In this document: positions 1 to 7,562 of the stretch, in pieces | Numbering within the stretch: position 1 is the first letter of the stretch | Layout: every line of letters starts with the position of its first letter | Source: an uncultured Eubacteriales bacterium | GTDB lineage: Bacteria > Bacillota > Clostridia > Oscillospirales > Butyricicoccaceae | NCBI GenBank assembly: GCA_934636325.1 | Contig: CAKUAK010000032.1 | Location: 1 to 10,284 of the forward strand | Length of the DNA stretch: 10,284 nucleotides | Direction of reading: 5' to 3' | Made by a program: the position numbers and the translations under genes | The notes under the pieces: model-generated | The model's database searches: none | Told to the model about the DNA's origin: nothing | What the model saw: only the letters and a program-made list of their open reading frames with translations

Positions 1-35
1 ACGGACTTGTACGTGGGGGCCCCTTAAATTAGATA

Positions 36-172
36 GATTTGCCCGGCGCATGTCCGGGCAAATCGGTACGCCGCACTTGCGGCGCGCGGCAGAAGCCGCG
101 TGGGGATATTTCCTGGAAGCCGAGCACCAACTATGCCTTCCCCTTGGGGAAAGGCGTCCTCTTTCACGGACG
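36..172. other. Cluster of stem-loops, possible structured RNA, class unknown
   Basis: No protein gene is convincing here, but several hairpins lie side by side. An 11-bp perfect stem pairs 36-46 with 54-64 (7-base loop). CGCCGC 69-74 pairs with GCGGCG 79-84 (loop ACTT). CGCGGC 85-90 pairs with GCCGCG 95-100 (loop AGAA). GCCTT/CCC 135-142 pairs with GGG/AAGGC 147-155 around a bulged A. CGTCC 155-159 can pair with GGACG 168-172. None is followed by a clear T-run on either strand, so they do not look like ordinary terminators. The density suggests a non-coding RNA or a leader whose 5' part lies outside the window. No known class was recognised: conserved motifs of SRP RNA, tmRNA, RNase P RNA and 5S rRNA are absent, and 6S RNA cannot be confirmed by eye. 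The strand is undetermined. GC-rich sequence alone can also give some of this pairing. Confidence 0.4.
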
Positions 173-188
173 ACGACCATATCAAAGC

Positions 189-224
189 AAAAAAATAACG
201 ACACAGGAGACCTGTGTCGTTATT
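189..224 (-). terminator. Rho-independent terminator of tRNA-Arg
   Basis: On the minus strand, directly after the tRNA CCA end, a perfect stem of 14-15 bp (193-207 with 211-225, loop of three bases) is followed by a T-run (seven As on the plus strand, 189-195). The outermost stem pair would use the last A of the CCA end, so the terminator abuts the mature tRNA with no spacer. The arms are long and perfectly matched, which supports efficient termination after a single-gene tRNA transcript. Confidence 0.9.
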
Positions 225-301
225 TGGTACGCCAGAAGGGATTCGAACCCCCGACCTTTTGGTTCGTAGCCAAACACTCTATCCAACTGAGCTACTGGCG
301 C
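225..301 (-). tRNA. tRNA-Arg, anticodon ACG
   Basis: Read on the minus strand this is a complete 77-base tRNA. The acceptor stem GCGCCAG pairs with CTGGCGT (first pair G-T wobble), followed by discriminator A and an encoded CCA (225-227). The D arm contains AGCTCAGTTGGATAGAG. The anticodon arm is TTTGG-CTACGAA-CCAAA, with ACG at positions 34-36. The T arm carries GGTTCGAATCC. Anticodon ACG is read as ICG after A34 deamination and decodes CGT, CGC and CGA; CGC is frequent in the neighbouring genes. It stands alone, with its own promoter upstream (331-359) and a terminator right after the CCA. Confidence 0.97.
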
Positions 302-330
302 ACATCGCATATCCTTCAGACTGCTAAGAT

Positions 331-359
331 ATAATAACACATCCCCGCGGAAAATGCAA
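331..359 (-). promoter_or_regulatory. Promoter for tRNA-Arg
   Basis: On the minus strand a -35 box TTGCAT (354-359) and a -10 box TATTAT (331-336) are separated by 17 bases. The predicted transcript would start near 324, about 23 bases before the tRNA 5' end at 301, leaving a short leader for RNase P to remove. It lies back to back with the plus-strand promoter at 382-410. Confidence 0.7.
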
Positions 360-381
360 GCAAAATTTATTTTGTTTTCTA

Positions 382-410
382 TTGCTGACAAAGGCGCTTT
401 TCGGTATAAT
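382..410 (+). promoter_or_regulatory. Promoter of the AI-2E / ABC-F / arsC-like / proBA unit
   Basis: A consensus -10 box TATAAT (405-410) sits 17 bases after TTGCTG (382-387), a partial match to the -35 consensus. Transcription would start near 417, so the mRNA would begin a few bases before the stem-loop at 421-445. No other convincing promoter was seen before proA, so this one may drive all five genes. Confidence 0.7.
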
Positions 411-420
411 AAATTAAAGT

Positions 421-445
421 GGGGCGGAAGGCACTTCCGCGCCCC
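421..445 (+). promoter_or_regulatory. 5' leader stem-loop of the five-gene unit
   Basis: GGGGCGGAAG (421-430) pairs with CTTCCG..CCCC (434-445) over ten pairs, with a three-base loop and a two-base bulge (CG, 440-441). It would form almost at the 5' end of the transcript, before the ribosome binding site AGGAG (462-466). Five Ts at 456-460 follow only after an 11-base gap, so it is a poor terminator. A 5' stem of this kind may protect the message or affect translation; that role is inference. Confidence 0.55.
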
Positions 446-475
446 GATACACCGCTTTTTCAGGAGATGTTTCCT

Positions 476-1573
476 TTGAAAAATACCAAAATGCTGGTCC
501 TCATCCTGCTCATAATCGGCTTTGTCGCCGGGCTTCTGACCTTCTGGGATGTGCTGACCTCATTCCTTGTGGCCGCCCTTTTCGCCTATCTGCTCAACCC
601 CATGGCCAACTATATCGTCCGCCGCGCCCACTTAAAGCGTGGCATCGCCGTGGCGATAGTCTTTCTTCTCTTTATAATAATCCTGACCTTTATCGTGTCG
701 GTCACCGCCCCGAGCCTTATCTCCCAGCTGTCCGACCTCCTTGGCGAGCTCCGGCGCTATGCCTCCGACCTCGACTCGATCATGGAGACTATCACCGGAT
801 ACATGGAACAGCTGCACATCCCGGCGCAGGTCGTCGATACGATCTCCTCGCTGATATCCCAGAGCGACACCTATATCCTCTCCTTCGTCGGGTCGATCCT
901 GACCTCGGCGGTCAGCCTCTCGATGCAGATATTCGATCTCATCGTCTTTGTCATCCTTCTGATCTACTTCATGCTGGACGGCCCGGCGCTGCTCCACGCC
1001 TTTGTCAATATCCTGCCCGAGAGCGCAAGGGACAGGGTCTGGTCGATCCTGCGTGAGGCCGACGATCTGACCTGGAAATATCTCAAATCCCGCTGCGTCG
1101 TTTCGGGCGGCATGGGCATCGTCACCTTTATCGGCCTTAAGATCATGGGCATAAAATATGCCCTGCTGTTTGCGATAATATCCTTTGTTCTTGACTTCAT
1201 CCCCTATTTCGGCTCTTTCATCGCCTGTGTGATAGAGGTCTTTTACGCCCTTCTGACCGGCAGCTTCTCGCTGGCCCTGACCGTGCTGATATTCGTGCTT
1301 GTCGTCCAGCAGATAGAGGGCAATATCATCGCCCCCAAGGTCCAGGGCGATGCCGCCGGCATCCACCCGATAACCGTCATGTTCGCCCTTCTGGCCTGCA
1401 ACCAGATCTGGGGCACGCTGGGCATGCTGATATCTACCCCCGTGGCGGCCATCGTAAAGCTGATAATCCGCGAGATGTATGATTACGTCATCTCCCCCGA
1501 CCTGCCCGCCGCCCCTGCGGCCGCGGCAGAGGCCGACGCCGCTCCGCCCGAGAGCGGCGGACAGGCCATGTGA
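476..1573 (+). CDS. AI-2E family membrane transporter (probable TTG start)
   Basis: This is a polytopic membrane protein of the AI-2E transport family (PF01594), about 365 residues. Some members export small molecules such as autoinducer-2 or act as Na+/H+ antiporters; the substrate here is unknown. Hydrophobic segments lie near residues 6-22, 26-41, 57-77, 135-166, 211-236, 237-261, 265-279 and 299-331. Family hallmarks are FIPYFG (241-246) and EGNIIAPKVQG (281-291) followed by a hydrophobic C-terminal hairpin. The tail (from about 341) is rich in Ala and Pro and probably disordered. Start choice: a GTG at 419 would lie at the predicted transcription start and inside the leader stem, and the ATG at 467 touches its Shine-Dalgarno. 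TTG at 476 has AGGAG (462-466) nine bases upstream and gives the expected MKNTK N-terminus before the first membrane helix. It is the first gene of the unit, 18 bases before the ABC-F gene. Confidence 0.88.
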   Translation: MKNTKMLVLILLIIGFVAGLLTFWDVLTSFLVAALFAYLLNPMANYIVRRAHLKRGIAVAIVFLLFIIILTFIVSVTAPSLISQLSDLLGELRRYASDLDSIMETITGYMEQLHIPAQVVDTISSLISQSDTYILSFVGSILTSAVSLSMQIFDLIVFVILLIYFMLDGPALLHAFVNILPESARDRVWSILREADDLTWKYLKSRCVVSGGMGIVTFIGLKIMGIKYALLFAIISFVLDFIPYFGSFIACVIEVFYALLTGSFSLALTVLIFVLVVQQIEGNIIAPKVQGDAAGIHPITVMFALLACNQIWGTLGMLISTPVAAIVKLIIREMYDYVISPDLPAAPAAAAEADAAPPESGGQAM

Positions 1574-1591
1574 TCTTCAAGAGGTACTTTT

Positions 1592-3453
<1,862 letters not shown>

Positions 3454-3457
<4 letters not shown>

Positions 3458-3807
3458 ACATTCAGATATTCGGAAAAAACAAGTGCTTTGACACCAAAAA
3501 GGCCCAGCGCTATTTCAAAGAGCGCCGGATAAAATATCAGGAGGTCGACCTCGTCCGCTATGGCATGAGCATGGGCGAGTACAAAAGCGTAAAGGCGGCC
3601 GTCGGTGGGATTAACGAGCTGATCGACAAGCAGAGCCCCCTGTATCAGAGCCTTTTTATCGAATATCTTGACAGCGACAGCGCGCGGGAGGAAAAGCTCC
3701 TGGAAAACCCCGGGCTTTTCAAAACACCCATCGTGCGCAACGGTAAAAAGGCCACCGTCGGCTATCGCCCCGACGTGTGGAAGATCTGGGAGGAACAGGA
3801 TAAATGA
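3454..3807 (+). CDS. ArsC/Spx/YffB-like thioredoxin-fold protein
   Basis: A 117-residue protein of the ArsC/Spx superfamily (PF03960). It opens with a beta strand and a helix carrying a single cysteine, KCFDTKK with Cys11. The conserved TPIVR (91-95) precedes a GYRP motif (103-106), matching the cis-Pro and basic-residue region of ArsC. There is only one Cys at the active site, whereas classical Spx has CxxC, so a Spx-type RNA polymerase redox switch is less likely than an ArsC/YffB-like protein. No arsenic genes (arsB, arsR, acr3) are nearby, so real arsenate reduction is doubtful and a glutathione-like or other thiol role is possible. Both ends overlap their neighbours by four bases (ATGA), implying translational coupling with the ABC-F gene and proB. 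GAGGAGGAG upstream, within the end of the ABC-F gene, supplies the ribosome binding site. Confidence 0.87.
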
Positions 3808-4592
3808 ACAGCTTTAAGGACGCCCGCCGCGTCGTCGTCAAGGTGGGCACAAGCTCTATCACATACGATACAGGCATGGTCAATATACGTCAGGTCGAAA
3901 AGCTCTGCCGCATACTGGCCGATATAAAGAACTCGGGCCGCGAGGTCGTGCTGGTCACATCGGGGGCCATCGCCGTCGGCGCCTCCAAGCTGGGGCTCAA
4001 GCATAAGCCCCGGACCATACCCGAAAAGCAGGCGGCCGCCGCCGTCGGCCAGTGCGAGCTTATGTATATCTATGACAAGCATTTTATCGAATACCACCAC
4101 AAGGTGGCGCAGATACTTCTGACCCGCGATATAATCGACAGCGACGAGCGCCGCGGCCACGCCGTCAACACGATGGAGACCATACTCGAGCAGGGGGTCA
4201 TCCCCATCGTCAACGAAAACGACTCGGTATCGGTCGAGGAGATCCGGATCGGCGACAACGATACCCTGAGCGCCCTTGTGGCCTCGCTGGTCCACGCCGA
4301 TGCCCTCATACTTTTAAGCGACATCGACGGCCTCTTCGAGTCCGACCCCCACGAGAACCCCGATGCCGAGATCATCCCCTGTGTCACCGCCATCGACCGG
4401 CATATCGAGGCCATCGCCGGCGGCGCGGGCAGCAGCCGCGGCACGGGGGGCATGGCCACCAAGATCGCGGCGGCAAAGATATGCTTCGATGCCGGATGCA
4501 CCATGGCCATCATCAACAGCAACCGTCTTGAAGGCATTTATGATCTGCTCGAGGGTCGTCAGGTCGGCACCATCTTCCGGAAGGAGGACTGA
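3804..4592 (+). CDS. proB: Glutamate 5-kinase, short form without PUA domain
   Basis: ProB phosphorylates L-glutamate with ATP to gamma-glutamyl phosphate, the first committed step of proline synthesis, in the cytosol. The 262 residues form one amino acid kinase domain. Visible motifs are VVKVGTSS with Lys13 (11-18), VTSGAIAVG (51-59), IVNENDSV (135-142), IGDNDTLSA (149-157), LSDIDGLF (171-178) and GTGGMATK (213-220). The chain ends just after this domain, so the C-terminal PUA domain of the longer form (E. coli type, roughly 370 residues) is missing. PUA-less ProB proteins are known in many bacteria, so this is not a truncation by itself; the reading frame is clean and followed directly by proA. 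The start overlaps the preceding gene by four bases, and proA begins four bases after the stop. Proline feedback inhibition is usual for the family but cannot be judged here. Confidence 0.95.
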   Translation: MNSFKDARRVVVKVGTSSITYDTGMVNIRQVEKLCRILADIKNSGREVVLVTSGAIAVGASKLGLKHKPRTIPEKQAAAAVGQCELMYIYDKHFIEYHHKVAQILLTRDIIDSDERRGHAVNTMETILEQGVIPIVNENDSVSVEEIRIGDNDTLSALVASLVHADALILLSDIDGLFESDPHENPDAEIIPCVTAIDRHIEAIAGGAGSSRGTGGMATKIAAAKICFDAGCTMAIINSNRLEGIYDLLEGRQVGTIFRKED

Positions 4593-4596
4593 AGAT

Positions 4597-5844
4597 ATGA
4601 GTGAGCTTATGACACTCGGACTGGCCGCAAAGGAGGCCGCCGCGTTCCTGGCGGTGGCGTCGACTGCCGAGAAGAACCGCGCGCTGGAGGCCATCTCCCG
4701 CGCCATAACAGAGCATAAGGCCGAGATACTCGAGGCCAACCGGAAGGACGTCGAAAATGCAAAGGAGAACGGCATCAGGGAGGTCATGATCGACCGCCTC
4801 ATGCTGGACGAGAACCGCCTTGACAGCATCGCCAACGCCGTCATGAAGGTCGTCCGCCTGCCCGACCCCATCGGGGCCGAGCTCTCCCACGCCCATCTTG
4901 AAAACGGCCTCGAGCTGCGCAAGGTGCGGGTCCCCCTCGGCGTCATCGGCATAATATACGAGTCCCGCCCCAACGTCACGGTCGACGCCGCCGTCCTCTG
5001 CCTCAAATCGGGCAACGCCGCCTTCCTGCGCGGCGGAAAAGAGACGATCAACTCCAACATCTGCCTTGAAAAGGTCATGCGCGGCGCGCTGCGTTCCTGC
5101 GGCTTCCCCGAAAGCGCCGTCACCGTCATGCATGACACCAGCCACGAAGCGGCCCGCGAGATGATGCGCCTGCGTGACTGCATCGACGTCCTTATCCCCC
5201 GCGGCGGCGCAGGGCTGATAAAAACCGTCGTCGAGAACTCCTCTGTCCCGGTCATTGAGACCGGCACGGGCAACTGCCACATCTATGTCGACAAGACTGC
5301 CGACCCCGAGATGGGGGCAAATATAATCTTCAACGCCAAGACCCAGCGTGTCTCGGTCTGCAACGCCGCCGAGACCCTTCTGGTCCATAAGGATATCGCC
5401 CGCAGCTTCCTGCCGGTGGCCAAGGCCATGCTGGACACCAAAAATGTCGAGCTGCGCTGCTGCCCGGTATCCCGCGGTATCCTCAGCGCGGGGGTCAGGG
5501 AGGCCACCGAAGAGGATTACGCCACAGAGTTCCTCGATTATATCCTTGCCGTCAAGGTGGTCGACAGCGTCGAAGAGGCCGTCAGGCATATCGCAAAATA
5601 TTCGACCCACCACAGCGAGAGCATCGTCACCCGCGATATGGCGTCGGCCGAGTATTTCACCTCTCACGTCGATTCGGCCGCCGTGTATGTCAACGCCTCG
5701 ACCCGCTTTACCGACGGCGAAGAGTTCGGCTTCGGCGCCGAGATCGGCATCTCGACCCAGAAGATCCACGCCCGCGGCCCTATGGGCCTGAGCGAGCTCT
5801 GCTCCTATAAGTATATCCTGACCGGCAACGGCCAGGTGCGATAG
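4597..5844 (+). CDS. proA: Gamma-glutamyl phosphate reductase
   Basis: ProA reduces gamma-glutamyl phosphate with NADPH to glutamate-5-semialdehyde, which cyclises to pyrroline-5-carboxylate; a separate ProC, not in this window, would finish proline. The product is unstable, so the reductase usually works next to ProB, consistent with the adjacent genes. The 415 residues equal the family's usual length. Motifs are GVIGIIYESRPNVT (115-128), the nucleotide-binding LKSGNAAFLRGGKE (136-149), PRGGAGLIK (201-209), and the catalytic cysteine Cys255 in RVSVCNAAETLL (251-262), with FGFGAEIGIST (377-387) near the C-terminus. The frame stays open upstream into proB, but the ATG at 4597 has AAGGAGG (4581-4587) nine bases before it and yields the normal N-terminus. 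It is the last gene of the unit and is followed by the terminator at 5871-5904. Confidence 0.97.
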   Translation: MSELMTLGLAAKEAAAFLAVASTAEKNRALEAISRAITEHKAEILEANRKDVENAKENGIREVMIDRLMLDENRLDSIANAVMKVVRLPDPIGAELSHAHLENGLELRKVRVPLGVIGIIYESRPNVTVDAAVLCLKSGNAAFLRGGKETINSNICLEKVMRGALRSCGFPESAVTVMHDTSHEAAREMMRLRDCIDVLIPRGGAGLIKTVVENSSVPVIETGTGNCHIYVDKTADPEMGANIIFNAKTQRVSVCNAAETLLVHKDIARSFLPVAKAMLDTKNVELRCCPVSRGILSAGVREATEEDYATEFLDYILAVKVVDSVEEAVRHIAKYSTHHSESIVTRDMASAEYFTSHVDSAAVYVNASTRFTDGEEFGFGAEIGISTQKIHARGPMGLSELCSYKYILTGNGQVR

Positions 5845-5870
5845 GCCGGGCATCATTACAATATATGATA

Positions 5871-5904
5871 AAAAGCCTTCCGGGCCGTGGCCCGGAAGGC
5901 TTTT
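5871..5904. terminator. Bidirectional terminator between proA and the PLP enzyme gene
   Basis: A perfect 15-16 bp stem pairs AAAAGCCTTCCGGGC.. (from 5871) with its complement ending in four Ts (5904). It lies 26 bases after the proA stop and one base beyond the stop of the convergent minus-strand gene. The A-run on one side and T-run on the other let it act on both strands, so one hairpin insulates both units. Confidence 0.92.
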
Positions 5905-5905
5905 G

Positions 5906-7072
5906 CTATTTCAGTACATCCCCCGCGGCGGCGAGGGTCTTTTCTATGTCATCGTCATTTGTGAAGGCGGCGACCGAAATGCGCAGCAGGCGCGAGCAGG
6001 TCAGGACGACTCCGCGGGCCATCATGCCGTCAAAGAAGCCCTGCTTGTCGGGCAGATCGAAGGCGGCCGAGGCGCAGCTGCCCGCGGCATCCCGGGGGGT
6101 CACAGGCCTTATCCCCAGGGCGGTCAGGCCGTCGTAGAGCCTTTCGTAAAGAGGCCTGATATGGGCCTCGATATTCTCCGGCCCGAGGTCGAGCACCCTC
6201 TTTATCCCGGCGCTCAGCATGTATATCCCCGGTGCGTCGAGAGAGCTGTTCTCCAGCTTGCGGGCCGAGAGGGGGTCGGAACATGTGAGCTGCCAGGGCT
6301 GGGCGGTACGGTCGACCGACATGACGGCCCCGGCGGCGGTGTATACTGGCCATATGTGCTTCAGAAGGTCGGGAGCGCACCAGAGGAAGCCGCTGCTCTC
6401 CCCGGCCAGCAGGCCCTTGTACCCGGCGGCCGAGACGGCCGACACGCCCCATTTTTCGCCCTCGAAGGGGGCGAAGCCGAGGCTCTGGATGGCGTCGACG
6501 ATAAGATATATCCCCCTCTCGCGGCAGAAAGCCCCGAGGGCGGCCAGGTCGGCCTTGCAGCCGTTGGACGACTGGACGTGGCTCAAAACTATCATCCGGG
6601 TATGCCGGTCGCAGGCGGCCATATAGAGCTCGGGCGGCAGGTATTCGCCGCCCTCGGCCCGGACGACGCGGCATTCGACGCCCCGCAGGCGCTGTGTGTT
6701 GAGGCAGGGCATGAGGACCGAAGGATGCTCGATGTCGGCCGTGACGATATTGTCGCCGGGGAGAAAACCGTCGAAGCCCATGAGGATATGGCTTATGCCC
6801 TCGTTGGTGTTGCGGGTGAAGCACACTCCCTCGGGGGTCGTGACGCCGAGCAGCCGGGCGATATCCCGGCGGGTGTCGGCCGCCAGCTCGAAAAAGCTCT
6901 GCCGTCCCGGCCCTCCCCGCTGGCAGAGGGCGGCGGCCTGCTGCCAGTCGTCGAAATATCTTTTGGCGGCGTCGAGGGCGAAGCGGCTGCCGCCGCAGTC
7001 ATAGGCGCAGTCCATATAGGTGCAGCGGGCGCAGACCGGCATGTCGGCCCGCAGGAGCTCAAAGCTGTCCAT
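5906..7072 (-). CDS. Class V aminotransferase-fold PLP enzyme (cysteine desulfurase / IPN epimerase-like)
   Basis: A 388-residue cytosolic PLP-dependent enzyme of the aminotransferase class V fold (PF00266), the length typical of the family. The PLP aspartate lies in VDAIQSLG (192-199, Asp193). The Schiff-base lysine is Lys219 in AAGYKGLLAGESSGFL (215-230), a context typical of the isopenicillin N epimerase-like/NifS-related group. TRNTNEGIS (86-94) and DIEHPSVL (113-120) match the cofactor phosphate and ring regions. The reaction cannot be fixed: cysteine desulfurase, selenocysteine lyase, kynureninase-like and epimerase-like enzymes share these motifs, and no iron-sulfur scaffold gene is adjacent. 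Four cysteines (14, 17, 22, 26) cluster at the N-terminus. The start has GGAGGA eight bases upstream (7081-7086) and its own promoter (7108-7136). It is a single-gene unit, convergent with proA. Confidence 0.88.
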   Translation of the reverse strand: MDSFELLRADMPVCARCTYMDCAYDCGGSRFALDAAKRYFDDWQQAAALCQRGGPGRQSFFELAADTRRDIARLLGVTTPEGVCFTRNTNEGISHILMGFDGFLPGDNIVTADIEHPSVLMPCLNTQRLRGVECRVVRAEGGEYLPPELYMAACDRHTRMIVLSHVQSSNGCKADLAALGAFCRERGIYLIVDAIQSLGFAPFEGEKWGVSAVSAAGYKGLLAGESSGFLWCAPDLLKHIWPVYTAAGAVMSVDRTAQPWQLTCSDPLSARKLENSSLDAPGIYMLSAGIKRVLDLGPENIEAHIRPLYERLYDGLTALGIRPVTPRDAAGSCASAAFDLPDKQGFFDGMMARGVVLTCSRLLRISVAAFTNDDDIEKTLAAAGDVLK

Positions 7073-7107
7073 ATCTCATATCCTCCGTAATATACAGGTA
7101 TATCTTT

Positions 7108-7136
7108 ATTTTAATAAAGCGCGGCCCCGGATGCAA
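7108..7136 (-). promoter_or_regulatory. Promoter of the PLP enzyme gene
   Basis: On the minus strand TTGCAT (7131-7136) and TAAAAT (7108-7113) are separated by 17 bases. Transcription would start near 7101, giving a leader of about 29 bases that carries the GGAGGA ribosome binding site. It is divergent from the lysine-riboswitch promoter about 55 bases away. No clear operator was seen between them; 7140-7185 is simply A/T-rich. Confidence 0.65.
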
Positions 7137-7190
7137 TGGATGGGAAAAACTTTGTGTAAAGAAAAAATTAAAAAATCATCTCCCGGGCTA

Positions 7191-7219
7191 TTGACAGCCC
7201 CATGCGGATGTGCTATTAT
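7191..7219 (+). promoter_or_regulatory. Sigma-A promoter of the lysine riboswitch unit
   Basis: A perfect -35 box TTGACA (7191-7196) and a near-consensus -10 box TATTAT (7214-7219) are 17 bases apart. Transcription would start near 7226, a few bases before the lysine aptamer. The strong promoter fits control after initiation, by the riboswitch rather than by a repressor. Confidence 0.88.
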
Positions 7220-7234
7220 CGCACCATACCTCAC

Positions 7235-7423
7235 ATTTACTATGAGGTAGAGGTCGCGTTTGTTATCAGTACCCCCGCCAAGGCCGGAAGCCAATGACAC
7301 GGGGCGAAAGGAACCGACGCCGAAATCGCGGGTCGAATCCGCGGTTGGGCTCATGCCGAACAGGTATGAGACTGTCTTTGAAGGATTTACCGCCCTTCAA
7401 AGGAGAGCTATCCCAGGGTAAAT
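7235..7423 (+). promoter_or_regulatory. Lysine riboswitch (L-box) aptamer
   Basis: This leader RNA binds L-lysine (Rfam RF00168 family). Diagnostic conserved blocks appear in order: GAGGTAGAGG (7244-7253), AGTA (7268-7271), GGGGCGAAAGGAA (7301-7313), GCCGAAA (7319-7325), ACTGTC (7371-7376) and GGAGAGCTATC (7402-7412). Helices match: P1 GGTAG 7246-7250 with CTATC 7408-7412, extended by ATTTAC 7235-7240 with GTAAAT 7418-7423; P3 CGCGG 7327-7331 with CCGCG 7339-7343; P4 CTCATGCC 7350-7357 with GGTATGAG 7363-7370; P5 TTTGAAGG 7377-7384 with CCTTCAAA 7394-7401. A terminator (7475-7509) precedes the coding start, so high lysine should stop transcription. The gene-free stretch 7073-7562 is explained by two promoters, this aptamer and that terminator. 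Confidence 0.95.
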
Positions 7424-7474
7424 CGTGTCAGGTATAACTATATTTGTACATAGGTTTATTTGTAGTATCCTTAT

Positions 7475-7509
7475 GTCCATGCGTTATCCTTGACGCATGG
7501 ACTTTTTTT
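7475..7509 (+). terminator. Regulated terminator (expression platform) of the lysine riboswitch
   Basis: GTCCATGCGT (7475-7484) pairs perfectly with ACGCATGGAC (7493-7502) around an eight-base loop, followed by seven Ts (7503-7509). It lies about 50 bases after the aptamer and 53 bases before the transporter start, the usual place for an off-switch terminator. The antiterminator is less clear. ACATAGG (7448-7454) can pair with CCTTATGT (7469-7476, one bulge), overlapping the terminator's 5' arm by two bases, and AGGGTA (7415-7420) can pair with TATCCT (7466-7471). Confidence 0.92.
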
Positions 7510-7562
7510 ATTCAAAAAAGCCCCCGGGAACAAAAGGTAAGAAAAAATCCGGAGGAATCACC

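Noticed and set aside
1..225. 6S RNA, SRP RNA or tmRNA in the left flank
   Set aside because: A GATATTT-like stretch and a GAGCACCAAC stretch recall parts of 6S RNA, but the chain of small hairpins does not form the single long bulged rod of 6S, and SRP and tmRNA core motifs are absent.
39..334. Short plus-strand open frames across the left flank
   Set aside because: They read through the tRNA gene and the hairpin cluster and have no clear ribosome binding site.
4363..4596. Upstream extension of proA into proB
   Set aside because: The added residues are the out-of-frame reading of proB; the ATG at 4597 has a proper AAGGAGG and gives normal ProA length.
4513..5856. Long open frame on the minus strand opposite proA
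   Set aside because: The plus strand is clearly ProA at full family length; the minus product is rich in Gly, Asp and Val with no recognised motif or ribosome binding site.
5903..7090. Long open plus-strand frame opposite the PLP enzyme gene
   Set aside because: The minus strand carries the PLP lysine and other class V motifs with a good ribosome binding site and promoter; the plus product resembles no family.
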